Shown: positions 1 through 9,373 of the stretch, piece after piece
How positions within the stretch are numbered: position 1 is the first letter of the stretch
Layout of the letters: every line of letters begins with the position of its first letter
NCBI RefSeq assembly: GCF_000426605.1
Contig: NZ_AUFR01000013.1
Span: 1-64,000, forward strand
Source of the DNA: Propionibacterium acidifaciens DSM 21887
GTDB taxonomy: Bacteria; Actinomycetota; Actinomycetes; Propionibacteriales; Propionibacteriaceae
DNA: 64,000 nt
Direction: 5' to 3'
Translations under genes and position numbers: made by a program
Notes under the pieces: model-generated
Database searches by the model: none
Told to the model about the DNA's origin: nothing
What the model saw: only the letters and a program-made list of their open reading frames with translations

Positions 1-227
1 TGGGAGATCCCGAACAGTTCAGCGAGGAGCTCCTGTTCAAGATTGTGACGCAGACTGGCCAGAACGAGCCGGACGCTCTGGTGGGGGCCGAGCCGCCGTG
101 AACCGGCCGACGGCAGATCACCGCCGGTTGCCGCGTGGATTCTCCGGCACAGGTCGTGCATCTGGGTTCGGGTCAGTCGTGTGATAGCATGGGGCCTGCG
201 GCCTGTTCCTTGATAGTTTCTTGTCAC
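1..227 (-). CDS. DDE transposase, N-terminal part (runs off left edge)
   Basis: The minus strand encodes 75 codons from a GTG at 225-227 to the window edge. An in-frame TAA lies just upstream of the GTG, so this is a true start region and not an internal piece. The peptide holds a basic start, then LTRTQMHDLCRRI and the helical segment SVRLVLASLRHNLEQELLAE followed by LFGIS. This matches the helix-turn-helix region (HTH_Tnp_4 type) that precedes the DDE domain in IS5-like transposases, where the usual wording is LRHNLPQELLAELFGVSQPTVSR-like. The catalytic DDE domain lies outside the window, so whether the element is intact cannot be judged. No terminal inverted repeat was identified in the bases to its right. 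Confidence 0.8.
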   Translation of the reverse strand, partial: MTRNYQGTGRRPHAITRLTRTQMHDLCRRIHAATGGDLPSAGSRRLGPHQSVRLVLASLRHNLEQELLAELFGIS

Positions 228-633
228 GCATTAATTATCTCGGGGCAGGCCGCCCTTCGTCTTCTGCGACACGCCTCCACGAAACCATCGACAACAGCTT
301 AGATCATCCCTATGAATAAGCTTCATCGTTGTCAAGGAAAGACCCTAAGTCAGGCGTGGGTTCGACAAGGATTTTGAATAAGTCTCCTTGTCTCTTCCGA
401 TCCATGCGCCGGCGGACGAACCGGACCGCCCAACCGTCGGACATCCGAGCAACCCGCCGATCATGGCCTGTCGGCGTGACCTTCAAGTTCCCCGGCTCGT
501 CGATCGGCGTCGTGCCGCGAGATTCCGCCCATCGTGCACGATCGGCGTGACCTCCAAGCCCCCTGGCCTGCCGATCCCGGTGAATCGTCCGACCCCCACG
601 ACCCCGCTCGGTGGCGCGTGCCCGTCGAACCGC
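228..633. other. intergenic stretch between transposase and histidine phosphatase
   Basis: No credible gene was found. Bases 228-390 are relatively AT-rich and would include the right end of the insertion sequence whose transposase starts at 227; two copies of TGAATAAG (near 312 and 374) occur here. Bases 400-600 are GC-rich and carry the imperfect repeat listed separately. The open frames across this stretch are the kind expected by chance in GC-rich DNA and resemble no family. Confidence 0.5.
471..576. repeat. two-copy imperfect direct repeat, period 71
   Basis: TCGGCGTGACC begins at 471 and again at 542. The 35-base copies 471-505 and 542-576 match at about 28 positions by hand alignment, and both end in GATC. 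No gene explains them. They could be remnants of an older mobile element next to the insertion sequence. Confidence 0.6.
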
Positions 634-1245
634 TCAGCCCGCGCTCGCGCCCCACAGGTCCACTCGCCAGCCGCCGTCGGCCGACACCAGCACCGTCCAC
701 GAGCAGTTGCCCGGCGCCGAGTGCTCGTCGGCGCGGAAACCGGGCCCGCACAGCGCCTGCACTCCGGCCCGGATGGCGACCCAGTGGGTCACGACGACGG
801 CGGTACGGCCCCGGTGGCGCTCCGCGATCTCGCGCAGGGCCCGGCCGACGCGCTCACTCACCTCGGCGTTCGTCTCGCCGCTCGGCGAGAAGCGGAAGTC
901 GTCGTCCTCGCCCCACGGCGCCCGGCCGTCGGCCCGGGCGACGCCCGCCTCGGCCGGGGTGAGCCCCGCCCAGTCGCCCACGTCGACCTCGACGAGCCGG
1001 CCGTCCCGCTCCACCGGCAGCCCGGTGAGCCCGGCCAACGCCTCCGCCGTGCCGAGTGCGCGGCTCAGCGGCGAGCTGATGATCGCCGCGGGGCCCAGCG
1101 CCGCCAGGTGCGGGGCGGCCGCGCGGGCCTGCGCGAGGCCGATCTCGTCGAGCGGCACGTCACGCCGGCCCTGGAAGCGGTGCTGCGCATTGAAGCCGGT
1201 CCGCCCGTGGCGCCACAGGACCAGCCTGGTGCCCGGCCCGCTCAC
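634..1245 (-). CDS. histidine phosphatase (phosphoglycerate mutase-like) family protein
   Basis: A 203-residue protein with the branch-1 histidine phosphatase signature LVLWRHGRTGFN near the N-terminus, where RHG carries the phospho-accepting histidine. Later come SPLSRALGTAEAL, the acid-bearing LVEVDVGDW and the second catalytic histidine in VVVTHWVAIRAG. Such proteins dephosphorylate small metabolites or phosphosugars; the substrate cannot be read from the sequence. The GTG start at 1245 overlaps the rsfS stop (GTGA) and sits directly before the conserved core, so translation is probably coupled to rsfS. In actinobacteria a member of this family often ends the nadD-rsfS operon. A longer reading from 1356 would lie inside rsfS and is unlikely. 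Confidence 0.88.
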   Translation of the reverse strand: MSGPGTRLVLWRHGRTGFNAQHRFQGRRDVPLDEIGLAQARAAAPHLAALGPAAIISSPLSRALGTAEALAGLTGLPVERDGRLVEVDVGDWAGLTPAEAGVARADGRAPWGEDDDFRFSPSGETNAEVSERVGRALREIAERHRGRTAVVVTHWVAIRAGVQALCGPGFRADEHSAPGNCSWTVLVSADGGWRVDLWGASAG

Positions 1246-1676
1246 CCGTCGCCCACCGCCGCGGAGCCGGGGGCCCGGGCGTCCCGCCCGTCCCCGGCGG
1301 CACGAGTGACGCCGGCGTTCCCGAGCGCGAGGTCGATGGTCGGGCAGTCGCGCCACAGCCGCTCCAGGCCGTACGCGGCGCGGTCGTCGGCGTGCATGAC
1401 GTGCACGACGAGATCGCCGTAGTCGAGCAGCACCCAGCGGTTCGTCCCGTGGCCCTCGCGGCGCAGGGGCCGCTCGCGCAGCTCGACGAGCCGGTCCTCC
1501 ACGGCGTCGACGATGGCGCCGACCTGGCGCTCGGTGCGCCCCGAGACGATGAGGAAGACATCGGCGATCGCCAGCTGCTCGCTCACGTCGAAGGCCACGG
1601 GATCGGTGGCGAGCTTGTCGGCTGCGGCCAGGGCCGCGGCCCGGGTGATCTCCAGGGCCCGCTCCGTGGCGCTCAT
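1242..1676 (-). CDS. rsfS: ribosome silencing factor RsfS (Iojap family)
   Basis: A 144-residue protein of the Iojap/RsfS family, which binds ribosomal protein L14 on the free 50S subunit and blocks subunit joining when nutrients are scarce. The core is plain: [18 protein letters not shown], the segment [14 protein letters not shown], then [19 protein letters not shown], which is the family hallmark. About 25 extra Ala/Gly/Arg-rich residues follow the domain and are not conserved. The ATG at 1674-1676 overlaps the nadD stop (ATGA), and the gene overlaps the histidine phosphatase downstream. The nadD-rsfS pairing is standard in bacteria. Confidence 0.95.
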   Translation of the reverse strand: MSATERALEITRAAALAAADKLATDPVAFDVSEQLAIADVFLIVSGRTERQVGAIVDAVEDRLVELRERPLRREGHGTNRWVLLDYGDLVVHVMHADDRAAYGLERLWRDCPTIDLALGNAGVTRAAGDGRDARAPGSAAVGDG

Positions 1677-2359
1677 CGGGACCCCTCCCCCGTCGGTCGG
1701 ACGGCCTCCGCGGGCTCGTCGGGCACCGGGTCGGCGACGAGGATCTCGGACTCGTTGGCCCCGGTGTACAGGCCGCGCTTGGCGACGTACTGGACGACGC
1801 CGTCGGGCACGAGGTACCACAGGGGCAGGCCGGAGGCGACGCGCTCGCGGCACTCGGTGGACGAGATGGCCAGCGCCGGCACCTCGAGGAGCGTGACCTT
1901 GTCGGACGGCAGATGGCTGATGTCTCGCCGCGCCATCTCGACGCCGGGGCGGGTCACGCCGACGAAGTGGGCCTGGCCGAAGAGCTCGTCGCCGCCCCGC
2001 CAGGTGAGGATCGAGCGCAGGGCGTCGGCGCCGGTGATGAAGAAGAGCTCCAGGTTGCCGCCGCGTTCGGCGCGGATGTCCTTGATCGTGTCGATCGTGT
2101 ACGTGTTGCCCGGCCGGTCGATGTCGACGCGGCTGACGGTGAACTGCGGGTTCGAGGCGGTGGCCACCACCGTCATGAGGTAGCGGTCCTCGCTCTTGGA
2201 GACGCGCCGGCCCGCCTTCTGCCACGGCACCCCGGTGGGCACGAAGACGACCTCGTCGAGCCCGAAGCGGGCCGCGACCTCGCTTGCCGCCACGAGGTGG
2301 CCGTGGTGGATGGGGTCGAAGGTGCCGCCCATGATGCCGAGCCGGTAGCGGCGGGCCAT
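1673..2359 (-). CDS. nadD: nicotinate-nucleotide adenylyltransferase
   Basis: NadD makes nicotinic acid adenine dinucleotide from nicotinate mononucleotide and ATP in NAD synthesis. The chosen start gives [20 protein letters not shown], with the nucleotidyltransferase [11 protein letters not shown] motif at residues 10-20. Further signatures are TGVPWQK, the NTYTIDT segment and the C-terminal [13 protein letters not shown] (the ISST/SxTxxR motif). The length of 228 residues is normal. The frame stays open to a GTG at 2500, which overlaps the proA stop and would add 47 low-complexity residues. The ATG at 2359 fits the family better, but the upstream start cannot be excluded. The gene overlaps rsfS by four bases. 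Confidence 0.94.
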   Translation of the reverse strand: MARRYRLGIMGGTFDPIHHGHLVAASEVAARFGLDEVVFVPTGVPWQKAGRRVSKSEDRYLMTVVATASNPQFTVSRVDIDRPGNTYTIDTIKDIRAERGGNLELFFITGADALRSILTWRGGDELFGQAHFVGVTRPGVEMARRDISHLPSDKVTLLEVPALAISSTECRERVASGLPLWYLVPDGVVQYVAKRGLYTGANESEILVADPVPDEPAEAVRPTGEGSR

Positions 2360-2492
2360 GCTCGCCCGCGGCAGCCCCAGACTGCTCCCCTGCTCGTCGC
2401 CGGGGGACGCCGGATCGGCGGCCGCCGGCCCCGGACGCTCCCCTGCCACGGTGGCCGGGCCCGGCTCGCAGGCGTCCGCGCTCGTCGGGCCC

Positions 2493-3734
2493 TCAGGCAC
2501 GCGTCTGCCCCTCGCCGAGCAGGAGGTACTTCGTGGTCGTCATCTCGGTCAGCCCCATCGGGCCGCGGGCGTGCAGCTTCTGGGTGGAGATGCCGATCTC
2601 GGCCCCGAAGCCGAACTGGCCGCCGTCGGTGAACCGGCTCGAGGCGTTGACCAGCACGACCGCCGCGTCGACCTCGTCGGTGAAGCGCCGCTGGGCGGCG
2701 GCGTCGGCGGTGACGATCGTCTCGGAATGGCCGGTGCTGTAACGGCGGATGTGGGCCACCGCCGCGTCGAGGTCGTCGACGACGGCGCAGGCCAGGTCGA
2801 GGCCGAGGTACTCGGCCTCGTACTCGTGCTCGCCCGCCGGCACGATCCGGGCGTCGGCGGCGCGGCTCGGCCCGTCGCCGTGGACGGTGACGCCCGCCCC
2901 GGTGAGGGCGTCGAGGGCCTTCGGCAGGAAGTCGTCGGCGATCGCGCGGTGCACGAGCAGCGTCTCGAGCGCGTTGCAGACGCTGGGACGCTGGATCTTG
3001 GCGTTGAGGATGATCGCGAGGGCCATGTCCTGGTCGGCCGAGGCGTCGACGAACAGATGGCAGTTGCCGGTGCCCGTCTCGATGACAGGCACGGTGGCGC
3101 CCTCGACGACGGCGCGGATCAGGCCCGCGCCCCCGCGCGGGACGAGCAGGTCGACGAGCCCGCGGGCGCGCATCAGCTCGCCGGTGACCTCGTGTCCGCC
3201 CTCGACGAGGTTGACGCAGTCGGCGGGCAGCCCGGCGGCCTCGAGGCCGGCGCGCAGGGCCGCCACGACGACCCGGTTCGTGCGCAGGCAGCCGGCCGAG
3301 CCGCGCAGCAGGCTCGCATTGCCGGACTTGAGGCAGATGCCGGCGGCGTCGGCGGTGACGTTGGGGCGGGCCTCGTAGATCATGCCGATGACCCCGAAGG
3401 GCACGCGCACCTGCTCGACGCGCACCCCGTTGGGGAGCCGCCAGCCGCGGACCGTCTCGCCGACCGGGTCGGGCAGCGCCGCCAGCTCGCGCAGGCCCCG
3501 GGCCATGTCGGCCAGGCGCGCGGGCGTGAGGGCGAGGCGGTCGACGAGCGACTCGCCGGTGCCCCCGGCGCGGGCCGCCCCGACGTCGCCGGCGTTGGCC
3601 TCGAGGATCTCGTCGGTCGCCGCTTCGAGGGCCGCCGCCATGGCCGCCAGCGCCGCGTCCTTGCGCTGCCGGTTCGCCGTGGCGAGCACGCGGGAGGCGG
3701 CCTTCGCGCGCTCGGCCTGTTCGCTGATCTGCAC
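2493..3734 (-). CDS. proA: glutamate-5-semialdehyde dehydrogenase
   Basis: ProA reduces gamma-glutamyl phosphate to glutamate-5-semialdehyde with NADPH, the second step of proline synthesis. It is an ALDH-fold protein of 413 residues, close to the usual length. Visible signatures are [30 protein letters not shown] and the catalytic cysteine in [12 protein letters not shown]. The C-terminal part includes [19 protein letters not shown]. The start is taken as the GTG at 3734 (VQISEQ...). A GTG further upstream lies in a local repeat and would add repeated residues. It follows proB in the same orientation after a 130-base gap. Confidence 0.95.
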   Translation of the reverse strand: MQISEQAERAKAASRVLATANRQRKDAALAAMAAALEAATDEILEANAGDVGAARAGGTGESLVDRLALTPARLADMARGLRELAALPDPVGETVRGWRLPNGVRVEQVRVPFGVIGMIYEARPNVTADAAGICLKSGNASLLRGSAGCLRTNRVVVAALRAGLEAAGLPADCVNLVEGGHEVTGELMRARGLVDLLVPRGGAGLIRAVVEGATVPVIETGTGNCHLFVDASADQDMALAIILNAKIQRPSVCNALETLLVHRAIADDFLPKALDALTGAGVTVHGDGPSRAADARIVPAGEHEYEAEYLGLDLACAVVDDLDAAVAHIRRYSTGHSETIVTADAAAQRRFTDEVDAAVVLVNASSRFTDGGQFGFGAEIGISTQKLHARGPMGLTEMTTTKYLLLGEGQTRA

Positions 3735-3747
3735 CACACCACAGTAA

Positions 3748-3793
3748 CGGGCCGCGCCGGACGGCACCACAACACCGGGCCGCGCCGGACGGC
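3748..3793. repeat. 18-base direct repeat upstream of proA
   Basis: CGGGCCGCGCCGGACGGC occurs at 3748-3765 and again at 3776-3793, a spacing of 28 bases. Related GCCGTCAGTCCGC pieces follow to about 3870. The repeats fill the short proB-proA gap and look like a local duplication; no coding role is evident. Confidence 0.75.
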
Positions 3794-3865
3794 GCGGCGC
3801 CCACCCGCCGTCAGTCCGCGCGCCGCGGCGCGGCCCGGGGTTCCGCGCCGTCAGCCCGCACGCCG

Positions 3866-5035
3866 TCAGTCCGCATGGTCGTGGTGCATGAGGACGAGCA
3901 TGTCGCGGTGCACGACCTCGCGCTCGTACTGCGCGCCCAGCTCGGCGGCCAGCTCGCCCGAGCTGCGCCCGAGCATCCCGGGCAGCTCCTCGCTGGAGAA
4001 GTTGACCAGGCCGCGGGCGACGACCTCGCCGTCCGGCCCGACGAGCTCGACCGGGTCGCCGGCCAGGAAATCACCGCTGACGCCCGTGACGCCGGCGGCG
4101 AGCAGGGACGCCTTGCCCGCCGTGAGCGCGCGGACGGCCCCGGCGTCGAGGGCGAGGCGGCCGCGGCTCTGCGAGGCGTAGGCCAGCCACATGAGGCGGC
4201 GCGGGCGCCGGTGGTCGACCGGCGCGAAGACGGTGCCGGTGCTGCCGACCAGCGCCCTCCCGGCGCTGGCCGCGTCGGTGAGGAGCACCGGGATGCCCGA
4301 GCTCGTGGCGATCTGGGCGGCCTGCACCTTCGTCGCCATGCCGCCGGTGCCGACGCCGGCGGCGCCGGAGCGGTGGGTGTCGACCGTGAGGGCGTCGACG
4401 TCGGCGACGTAGCCGACGCGTTCGGAGTCGGGCTCGTCGGGGTGGCCCGTGTAGAGGGCGTCGACGTCGGAGAGCATGACGAGCGCGTCGGCGCGCACCA
4501 CCTGGGCGACGAGCGCGGCGAGCCGGTCGTTGTCGCCGAAGCGGATCTCGCCGGTGGCGACGGTGTCGTTCTCGTTGACGATCGGGACCGCACCCATGCG
4601 CAGCAGCGTGCCCAGCGTGCGGGAGGCGTTGCGGTAGCTGGCCTGACGGGTGATGTCCTCGACGGTGAGCAGGAGCTGGCCGGCGAGCAGCCCGCGCGCC
4701 GCGAAGAGCTCGGCGTAGCGCTCCATGAGCAGGCCCTGGCCGACGGCCGCGGCCGCCTGCTGGTGGGCGAGGTCGCGGGGTCGCCGGGCCAGACCGAGCG
4801 GGCTCATGCCGGCGGCGATGGCGCCGGAACTCACGAGGACGATGTCGCGGCCGGCGTCGTGGGCGTCGGCCAGGGCCCTCACGAGCCCGGCGAGCCGCAT
4901 CGTGTCCACCCCGTTCTCGGCGCTGGAGATCGACGAGGAGCCGACCTTGACGACGACGCGGCGGGCGTCGGCAATGGCAGTGCGCAGCTCCGCCTCGTCC
5001 TCGCCCCGGGAGACGGACGCGCCCGGCTCAGTCAT
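3866..5035 (-). CDS. proB: glutamate 5-kinase with C-terminal PUA domain
   Basis: ProB phosphorylates glutamate to gamma-glutamyl phosphate, the committed and normally proline-inhibited step of proline synthesis. The 389-residue protein has an amino-acid-kinase domain beginning [11 protein letters not shown] (about residues 28-38), then [30 protein letters not shown] and [16 protein letters not shown] domain occupies the last 90 residues or so ([15 protein letters not shown] to the end). The start codon overlaps the obgE stop by eight bases, so it is translated from the ribosomal-protein/obgE transcript. ProA, its partner enzyme, follows. Confidence 0.96.
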   Translation of the reverse strand: MTEPGASVSRGEDEAELRTAIADARRVVVKVGSSSISSAENGVDTMRLAGLVRALADAHDAGRDIVLVSSGAIAAGMSPLGLARRPRDLAHQQAAAAVGQGLLMERYAELFAARGLLAGQLLLTVEDITRQASYRNASRTLGTLLRMGAVPIVNENDTVATGEIRFGDNDRLAALVAQVVRADALVMLSDVDALYTGHPDEPDSERVGYVADVDALTVDTHRSGAAGVGTGGMATKVQAAQIATSSGIPVLLTDAASAGRALVGSTGTVFAPVDHRRPRRLMWLAYASQSRGRLALDAGAVRALTAGKASLLAAGVTGVSGDFLAGDPVELVGPDGEVVARGLVNFSSEELPGMLGRSSGELAAELGAQYEREVVHRDMLVLMHHDHAD

Positions 5036-6632
5036 CGTCCGGCCCCGTCCAGGACCGCACGTCGCGGGAGGGGTCGCCCTCGGCCCACTCGACCTCGACC
5101 TCGACGTCGCCGCCGTCGGCGGCCTCGGCGCGGATCTCGTCGAGCCGTGCGCCGCGCACCCGGCGCCAGTCGGCGCCGCGGGCGGACCCCATGAGGGCCT
5201 CGCGCTCGGCGCGGTAGGCGGCGTCGCGCTCGCGGCGGCGCCGGACGGCGCCCCGGGCGTCGGCGAGGCGCTGGTCCTCGCCGCGCCGCGAGAGGATCTC
5301 CGCGCCCGCCTCGACCTGCGGCGCGAAGTCGAAGATGACGGGGTGCTCGCCGGCGCCGATCGCGACGGCGTCGTGGGGCTGCGCGCCGGCGGCCAGGAGC
5401 CCGTCCTCGACGCCGAGCCGGTTGAGGCGGTCGGCCAGATAGCCGACGGCCTCGTCGTTGCCGAAGTCGGTCTGGCGCACCCAGCGCTCCGGCTTGGCGC
5501 CGCGCACCCGCCAGACGAGGCCGCCCTCGCCGTCGCCCTGGCGCCTTATGGTGAACTCCTCGCCCTCGTCGACGGGCCTCGGGCGGACGACGACGCGCCG
5601 GGCGGGGGCCGCGGCGCGCTCGGCCCGGCGGGCGCGCACGAGCTCGCCCATCGCGAAGACGAGCTCCTGGAGGCCCTCGCCGGTGGCCGCCGAGGCCTCG
5701 ATGACGCGCAGCCCGCGCGCCTCGAGCTCGGGGACGACCAGATCGGCGATGAGCCTGCCGTCGGGCACGTCGACCTTGTTGACGACGACGATGCGCGGGC
5801 GGTCCTCCAGACCGCCGTGGGCCGCGAGCTCGGTCTCGATGGCGTCCAGGTCGCTCAGTGGGTCGCGGCCGGGCTCGTAGGTGGCCGCGTCGATGACGTG
5901 GACGATCGCCTGGCAGCGCTCGATGTGGCGCAGGAAGTCGTGGCCCAGACCCTTGCCCAGGCCGGCCCCGGGGATGAGGCCGGGCACGTCGGCCACCGTG
6001 ATGGTGTGGTCGCCGGCCCGCACGACGCCGAGGTTCGGCACGAGCGTCGTGAACGGGTAGTCGGCGATGCGCGGCTTCGCGGAGCTGATCGCGCCGATGA
6101 TGCTGGACTTGCCCGCCGACGGGAAGCCCACCAGGCCGACGTCGGCGACGACCTTGAGCTCGAGGTCGATGGTGCGCTCCTCGCCCTCGGTGCCCAGCAG
6201 GGCGAAGCCGGGGGCCTTGCGCGCGCGGGAGGCCAGCGCCTCGTTGCCCAGGCCGCCACGCCCGCCCTCGGCCACGACGCACTCGGTCAGCCCGCCGGTC
6301 AGGTCGGCCAGGACCTCGCCGGTGTCGGCGTCGGACACGACGGTGCCCTCGGGCACCGGCAGGACGACGTCGGCGCCGTTGGCCCCGTTGCGGTGCTCCC
6401 CCATGCCCGGCTGGCCGTTGCCGGCGCAGCGCCTGGACTGGCGGTGGTACTCGACCAGGGAGTCGACCTGCGGGTCGACGCGGATGACGACCGAGCCGCC
6501 GCGCCCGCCGTTGCCGCCGTCCGGACCGCCGAGCGGCTTGAACTTCTCGCGGTGCACCGAGGCGCAGCCGTTGCCGCCGTCACCGGCGCGCACGGTCAGC
6601 CGGACGCGGTCGACGAATGAGGGGATGGCCAT
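5028..6632 (-). CDS. obgE: Obg-family GTPase (CgtA)
   Basis: Obg GTPases act in late 50S assembly and link GTP levels to growth and stress. The 534-residue product has the glycine-rich Obg fold at the N-terminus ([20 protein letters not shown] and [12 protein letters not shown]), then the G domain with [11 protein letters not shown] (G1), DYPFTTL (G2), DVPGLIPGA (G3) and NKVDVPD (G4). A C-terminal OCT domain covers about residues 340-440. A further 90 or so residues, rich in Arg, Ala and acidic residues, extend beyond OCT, as is common in actinobacterial Obg. It follows rplU-rpmA, the classic order, and overlaps proB. Confidence 0.97.
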   Translation of the reverse strand: MAIPSFVDRVRLTVRAGDGGNGCASVHREKFKPLGGPDGGNGGRGGSVVIRVDPQVDSLVEYHRQSRRCAGNGQPGMGEHRNGANGADVVLPVPEGTVVSDADTGEVLADLTGGLTECVVAEGGRGGLGNEALASRARKAPGFALLGTEGEERTIDLELKVVADVGLVGFPSAGKSSIIGAISSAKPRIADYPFTTLVPNLGVVRAGDHTITVADVPGLIPGAGLGKGLGHDFLRHIERCQAIVHVIDAATYEPGRDPLSDLDAIETELAAHGGLEDRPRIVVVNKVDVPDGRLIADLVVPELEARGLRVIEASAATGEGLQELVFAMGELVRARRAERAAAPARRVVVRPRPVDEGEEFTIRRQGDGEGGLVWRVRGAKPERWVRQTDFGNDEAVGYLADRLNRLGVEDGLLAAGAQPHDAVAIGAGEHPVIFDFAPQVEAGAEILSRRGEDQRLADARGAVRRRRERDAAYRAEREALMGSARGADWRRVRGARLDEIRAEAADGGDVEVEVEWAEGDPSRDVRSWTGPDDD

Positions 6633-6713
6633 GACGGAACTCCTGTGGTGGCTGGCCGAGCCAGTCTACGATCCGACGCCCCGCGGACGGACCCGCCGCG
6701 CGGACGGGGCACG

Positions 6714-6749
6714 GCGCAGGGGCCGGCCCCGAAGGACCGGCCCCTGCGA
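6714..6749 (-). terminator. strong hairpin between rpmA and obgE
   Basis: On the minus strand GCAGGGGCCGG and CCGGCCCCTGC form a long GC stem closed by a TTCG-containing loop. It lies just after the rpmA stop. There is no clear U-run, so it may attenuate and not fully stop transcription into obgE. Confidence 0.6.
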
Positions 6750-6769
6750 GAGGTCTGCGTGCCGCCCGC

Positions 6770-7033
6770 TCAGACGGCGGCCTCGACCGGCTCAATGGTG
6801 ACGACACGGCGTCCGCGACGGGTGCCGAACTGGACGGTGCCCGGCACCAGTGCGAAGAGCGTGTCGTCGCCGCCGCGGCCGACGCCCTCGCCGGGGTGGA
6901 AGTGGGTGCCGCGCTGCCGCACGATGATCTCGCCGGCGTTGACGAGCTGGCCGCCGAAGCGCTTCACGCCGAGGCGCTGGGCGTTGGAGTCGCGGCCGTT
7001 GCGAGAGCTGGAACCAGCCTTCTTGTGTGCCAT
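6770..7033 (-). CDS. rpmA: 50S ribosomal protein L27
   Basis: L27 is part of the 50S subunit near the peptidyl-transferase centre. The 87-residue protein begins [20 protein letters not shown] and contains [20 protein letters not shown] and [20 protein letters not shown], the full family signature. It starts directly with the AHKKAGGS-type sequence, so it lacks the cleaved N-terminal extension seen in Firmicutes. It lies 10 bases after rplU in the same transcript, and a strong hairpin follows it. Confidence 0.98.
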   Translation of the reverse strand: MAHKKAGSSSRNGRDSNAQRLGVKRFGGQLVNAGEIIVRQRGTHFHPGEGVGRGGDDTLFALVPGTVQFGTRRGRRVVTIEPVEAAV

Positions 7034-7043
7034 GTCTGCCTCC

Positions 7044-7352
7044 TCAGGCGTTGATCCCGGTGACCCTGACCCGGGTGTAGTGCTGACGGTGGCCCTGGTG
7101 GCGCTTGTAACCGGTCTTGTTCTTGTAGTGGAGGATGTGGAGCTTGGGGCCCTTGGTCTCGCCGAGCACCTCGGCGGTGACGCTCACCCTGCCGAGGGAC
7201 TTCGCGTCGGAGGTGACGGCGCCGCCGTCCACGACGAGCAGGGGCTGGAGCTCGACGCTCGCGCCCACCTCCTCGGCGACCCTGTCGATCTCGACGACAT
7301 CGCCCACCGCCACCTTGTGCTGACGGCCGCCACTGCGCACGATCGCGTACAC
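7044..7352 (-). CDS. rplU: 50S ribosomal protein L21
   Basis: L21 binds 23S rRNA in the 50S subunit. The 102-residue protein starts from GTG as [20 protein letters not shown] and ends with [20 protein letters not shown], which is the diagnostic C-terminus. It is the first gene of the rplU-rpmA-obgE-proBA-nadD-rsfS run. A 5' leader of about 150 bases separates it from a good promoter (7504-7533), long enough for an L21-type autoregulatory leader, although no specific structure was verified. Confidence 0.98.
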   Translation of the reverse strand: MYAIVRSGGRQHKVAVGDVVEIDRVAEEVGASVELQPLLVVDGGAVTSDAKSLGRVSVTAEVLGETKGPKLHILHYKNKTGYKRHQGHRQHYTRVRVTGINA

Positions 7353-7503
7353 GCCTGACCCACTTCCTGTGTCGCGCCACCCGCGGGCGGCTCTCGCTCT
7401 TCGGCCATCGGATCCGGTGGCCCTCGGTTCAGTGCACGACCGCCCACCGTGACGGTCATTCCTGCTCGGCTCGACGAAGGCGGAGCCAGAGCACCGAGGG
7501 GAC

Positions 7504-7533
7504 AGATTACCCGGTGCCGCATTGCGGGGTCAA
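7504..7533 (-). promoter_or_regulatory. sigma-70-type promoter for rplU operon
   Basis: On the minus strand TTGACC (7528-7533) and TAATCT (7504-7509) are separated by 18 bases. They lie about 150 bases upstream of the rplU GTG, in otherwise GC-rich DNA. Position and match support a housekeeping promoter for the whole minus-strand run. Confidence 0.7.
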
Positions 7534-7596
7534 ACGCCGGATCGGCGGGCGCGACCGGCGGGCATGCCGGTACGGCCTCCGCCGACGCGACGCGGT

Positions 7597-7625
7597 TTGA
7601 TCCGCCCCGACCTCTCCGTTACGAT
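7597..7625 (+). promoter_or_regulatory. promoter for the sulfate-assimilation cluster
   Basis: TTGATC at 7597-7602 and TACGAT at 7620-7625, with a 17-base spacer. It lies about 60 bases upstream of the Cys leader peptide and points towards the MFS-cysH-cysD-cysN genes. It is divergent from the rplU promoter, about 65 bases away. Confidence 0.65.
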
Positions 7626-7685
7626 CGGCATGCCCTGTCACGGGCCTTATCCCAGCAGGAGTGTCCCAGTACGAGGAGCCGATCC

Positions 7686-7778
7686 ATGAGCGCAGTCGAC
7701 GGCAGCACCGCCCTCGGCGCCCTGCTCTCCTGCCGCCAGCACATCGACCTCATGCTCGTCGTCGCCGCGGCCTGTTGA
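7686..7778 (+). CDS. putative cysteine-responsive leader peptide
   Basis: A 30-codon reading frame from ATG, with GAGGAG 8-10 bases upstream, encodes a peptide with SCRQHIDLMLVVAAAC at its end and a Cys codon just before TGA. Short actinobacterial leader peptides upstream of sulfur-assimilation genes share the pattern R-x-H-x-D-L-x-x-V-x-x-A-x-C. This one keeps the H-DL-VA-AC spacing and adds a second Cys. The likely role is ribosome-mediated control: stalling or release at the terminal Cys codons would sense Cys-tRNA and adjust expression of the downstream cysteine-pathway genes. The region from 7779 to 7953 is GC-rich and could fold alternatively; no single attenuator was resolved. Confidence 0.8.
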   Translation: MSAVDGSTALGALLSCRQHIDLMLVVAAAC

Positions 7779-7953
7779 TCCCGGCCCTCCTCTCCCCCGC
7801 ACGCATCACCACGGACGGCTGAGGGCTGCCCCTGCGCCCTCACGCCCCGTCCCCTCTCACCGGCGGGCCGTCGCACCCGCACTCCGCTCCCCGGCAGCAC
7901 CGCGCCGCTCCGTCCGGCCGGCGCGCAGCGGCCGCACGCATCTCTGGACAGAC

Positions 7954-9333
7954 ATGACACTCCTCACCTCGGACCGCCGAGCCGCGGCCCCGGCCAGACC
8001 GGGGCCGACCGGCCCCCGACGGGCCACCCACTACTTCGACGGGCTGCCCGTGCGGGCCGCCCACCGGCGCGTCTTCGTCCTCGTGATGATCGCCTACTTC
8101 TTCGACCAGCTCGACAACTGGAACTTCGGGTACATCGCACCGGCCCTGCGCAGCTCCTGGGGGCTGGGCCTGGAACGGATCGCGACGATCAACAGCGCCT
8201 ACTTCGTCGGCATGACCGTGGGGGGCCTGCTCGGCGGCTTCTGCTCGGACCGCTTCGGGCGCCGCAGGGTCTTCCTGCACGGCATGGCGCTGTTCAGCAC
8301 GGCCTCGGTCGTCAACGGCCTGGCCGGCGGCTTCGGGCTGTTCGTCGCCGCCCGCGCGCTGACGGGCGTCGGCCTGTTCGCCATGATGGTCTGCTCCCAC
8401 ACCTATCTGGCCGAGATCTCCCCGGGGGAGTCCCGCGGGCGCTGGCAGGGCCGGGTGGCCGCGGTCGGCTACTGCGCCGTGCCGGTCATCGGCATCGCCG
8501 CGAACCTCATCATCCCCCTCGGGGCGCAGGCCTGGCGGGCGCTGTTCATCCTCGGCGGGCTCGGCATCATCCCGCTGGCCCTGGCCTGGCGCTCCCTGCC
8601 GGAGTCGCCGCGCTGGCTCGTCTCCCGGAGGCGCGTCGCCGAGGCCGAGGCGACGGTCCGCGCGCTGACCGGCCACGACGTGGACCTCTCGCAGGCGGCC
8701 GCCCGCACCGGGCGCCCTCCCGGCCCGCTGACCAGCCTGCGGACGATCTTCTCGCGGGCCAACGCGCGACCCACCGCCGTCCTGCTCGTGCTCTTCGCCC
8801 TCGAGACGCCGGCGAGCTTCATCGTCCGCACCTGGATCACCACCCTCCTCGACGCCCAGGGCATGAGCATGCGCCTGGCCCTCGTCGCCACCTTCTGCAT
8901 GCAGATCGGCGTGCCCTTCGGCTGCTGGGTCTCCTCGCGCGTCTCCGACCTGGGCGGGCGCAAGTGGCCCATCGTGGCGCTGCTGCTGGCCGAGTCCGCC
9001 CTCGCGGTGTCCTTCGGGCACGTCCGCGGGCACTGGGCCCTCATCGTCGTCGGCTTCCTGCTCACCGCGAGCGGCATGGCGGTCGGCCTCATCAGCTGCA
9101 CCTACGCCACCGAGAACTACCCGACCCGGCTGCGCAACAGCGCCGACGGCGCGCACAACGCGGTCGGACGCTCCATGGTCGCCGCGACCCAGCCCCTCGT
9201 GCCCGGCCTGTTCGCCTCGGCCGGCTTCACCGGCGTCTTCACCGCCATCGCCGTCGGCCTGCTCCCCGCGGCGGCCCTCGTCGCCGCGGCGGGCCGGCGC
9301 ACCGGGGGACGCTCCCTCGAGGAGATCTCATGA
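7954..9333 (+). CDS. MFS transporter in sulfate-assimilation cluster
   Basis: A 459-residue major facilitator with about 12 hydrophobic segments. After a 35-residue cytoplasmic leader comes TM1 and then the loop 2-3 motif GGFCSDRFGRRRVF, typical of sugar-porter/AAHS-like MFS proteins. SPRWLVSRRR, marking the central loop, is near residue 215, and a second half-motif SRVSDLGGRKWPI follows TM8. The substrate is not encoded in any motif I can read. Its place as the first structural gene after the Cys leader peptide and 40 bases ahead of cysH suggests uptake of sulfate or an organosulfur compound, or export of a pathway product. Confidence 0.85.
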   Translation: MTLLTSDRRAAAPARPGPTGPRRATHYFDGLPVRAAHRRVFVLVMIAYFFDQLDNWNFGYIAPALRSSWGLGLERIATINSAYFVGMTVGGLLGGFCSDRFGRRRVFLHGMALFSTASVVNGLAGGFGLFVAARALTGVGLFAMMVCSHTYLAEISPGESRGRWQGRVAAVGYCAVPVIGIAANLIIPLGAQAWRALFILGGLGIIPLALAWRSLPESPRWLVSRRRVAEAEATVRALTGHDVDLSQAAARTGRPPGPLTSLRTIFSRANARPTAVLLVLFALETPASFIVRTWITTLLDAQGMSMRLALVATFCMQIGVPFGCWVSSRVSDLGGRKWPIVALLLAESALAVSFGHVRGHWALIVVGFLLTASGMAVGLISCTYATENYPTRLRNSADGAHNAVGRSMVAATQPLVPGLFASAGFTGVFTAIAVGLLPAAALVAAAGRRTGGRSLEEIS

Positions 9334-9373
9334 GCGGCCGACACGGACCGGACGGACGAGGAAGGACCCTGCC

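Noticed and set aside
388-1422. Plus-strand frame across the left intergenic stretch and histidine phosphatase
   Set aside because: Pro/Ala/Arg-rich with no family features, and antisense to well-supported genes for most of its length.
2358-4181. Long plus-strand frame antisense to nadD, proA and proB
   Set aside because: No recognisable motif; the minus-strand genes are certain.
7353-7503. Possible L21 leader RNA upstream of rplU
   Set aside because: The leader length fits, but no specific conserved fold could be confirmed by eye, so it is mentioned only under rplU.
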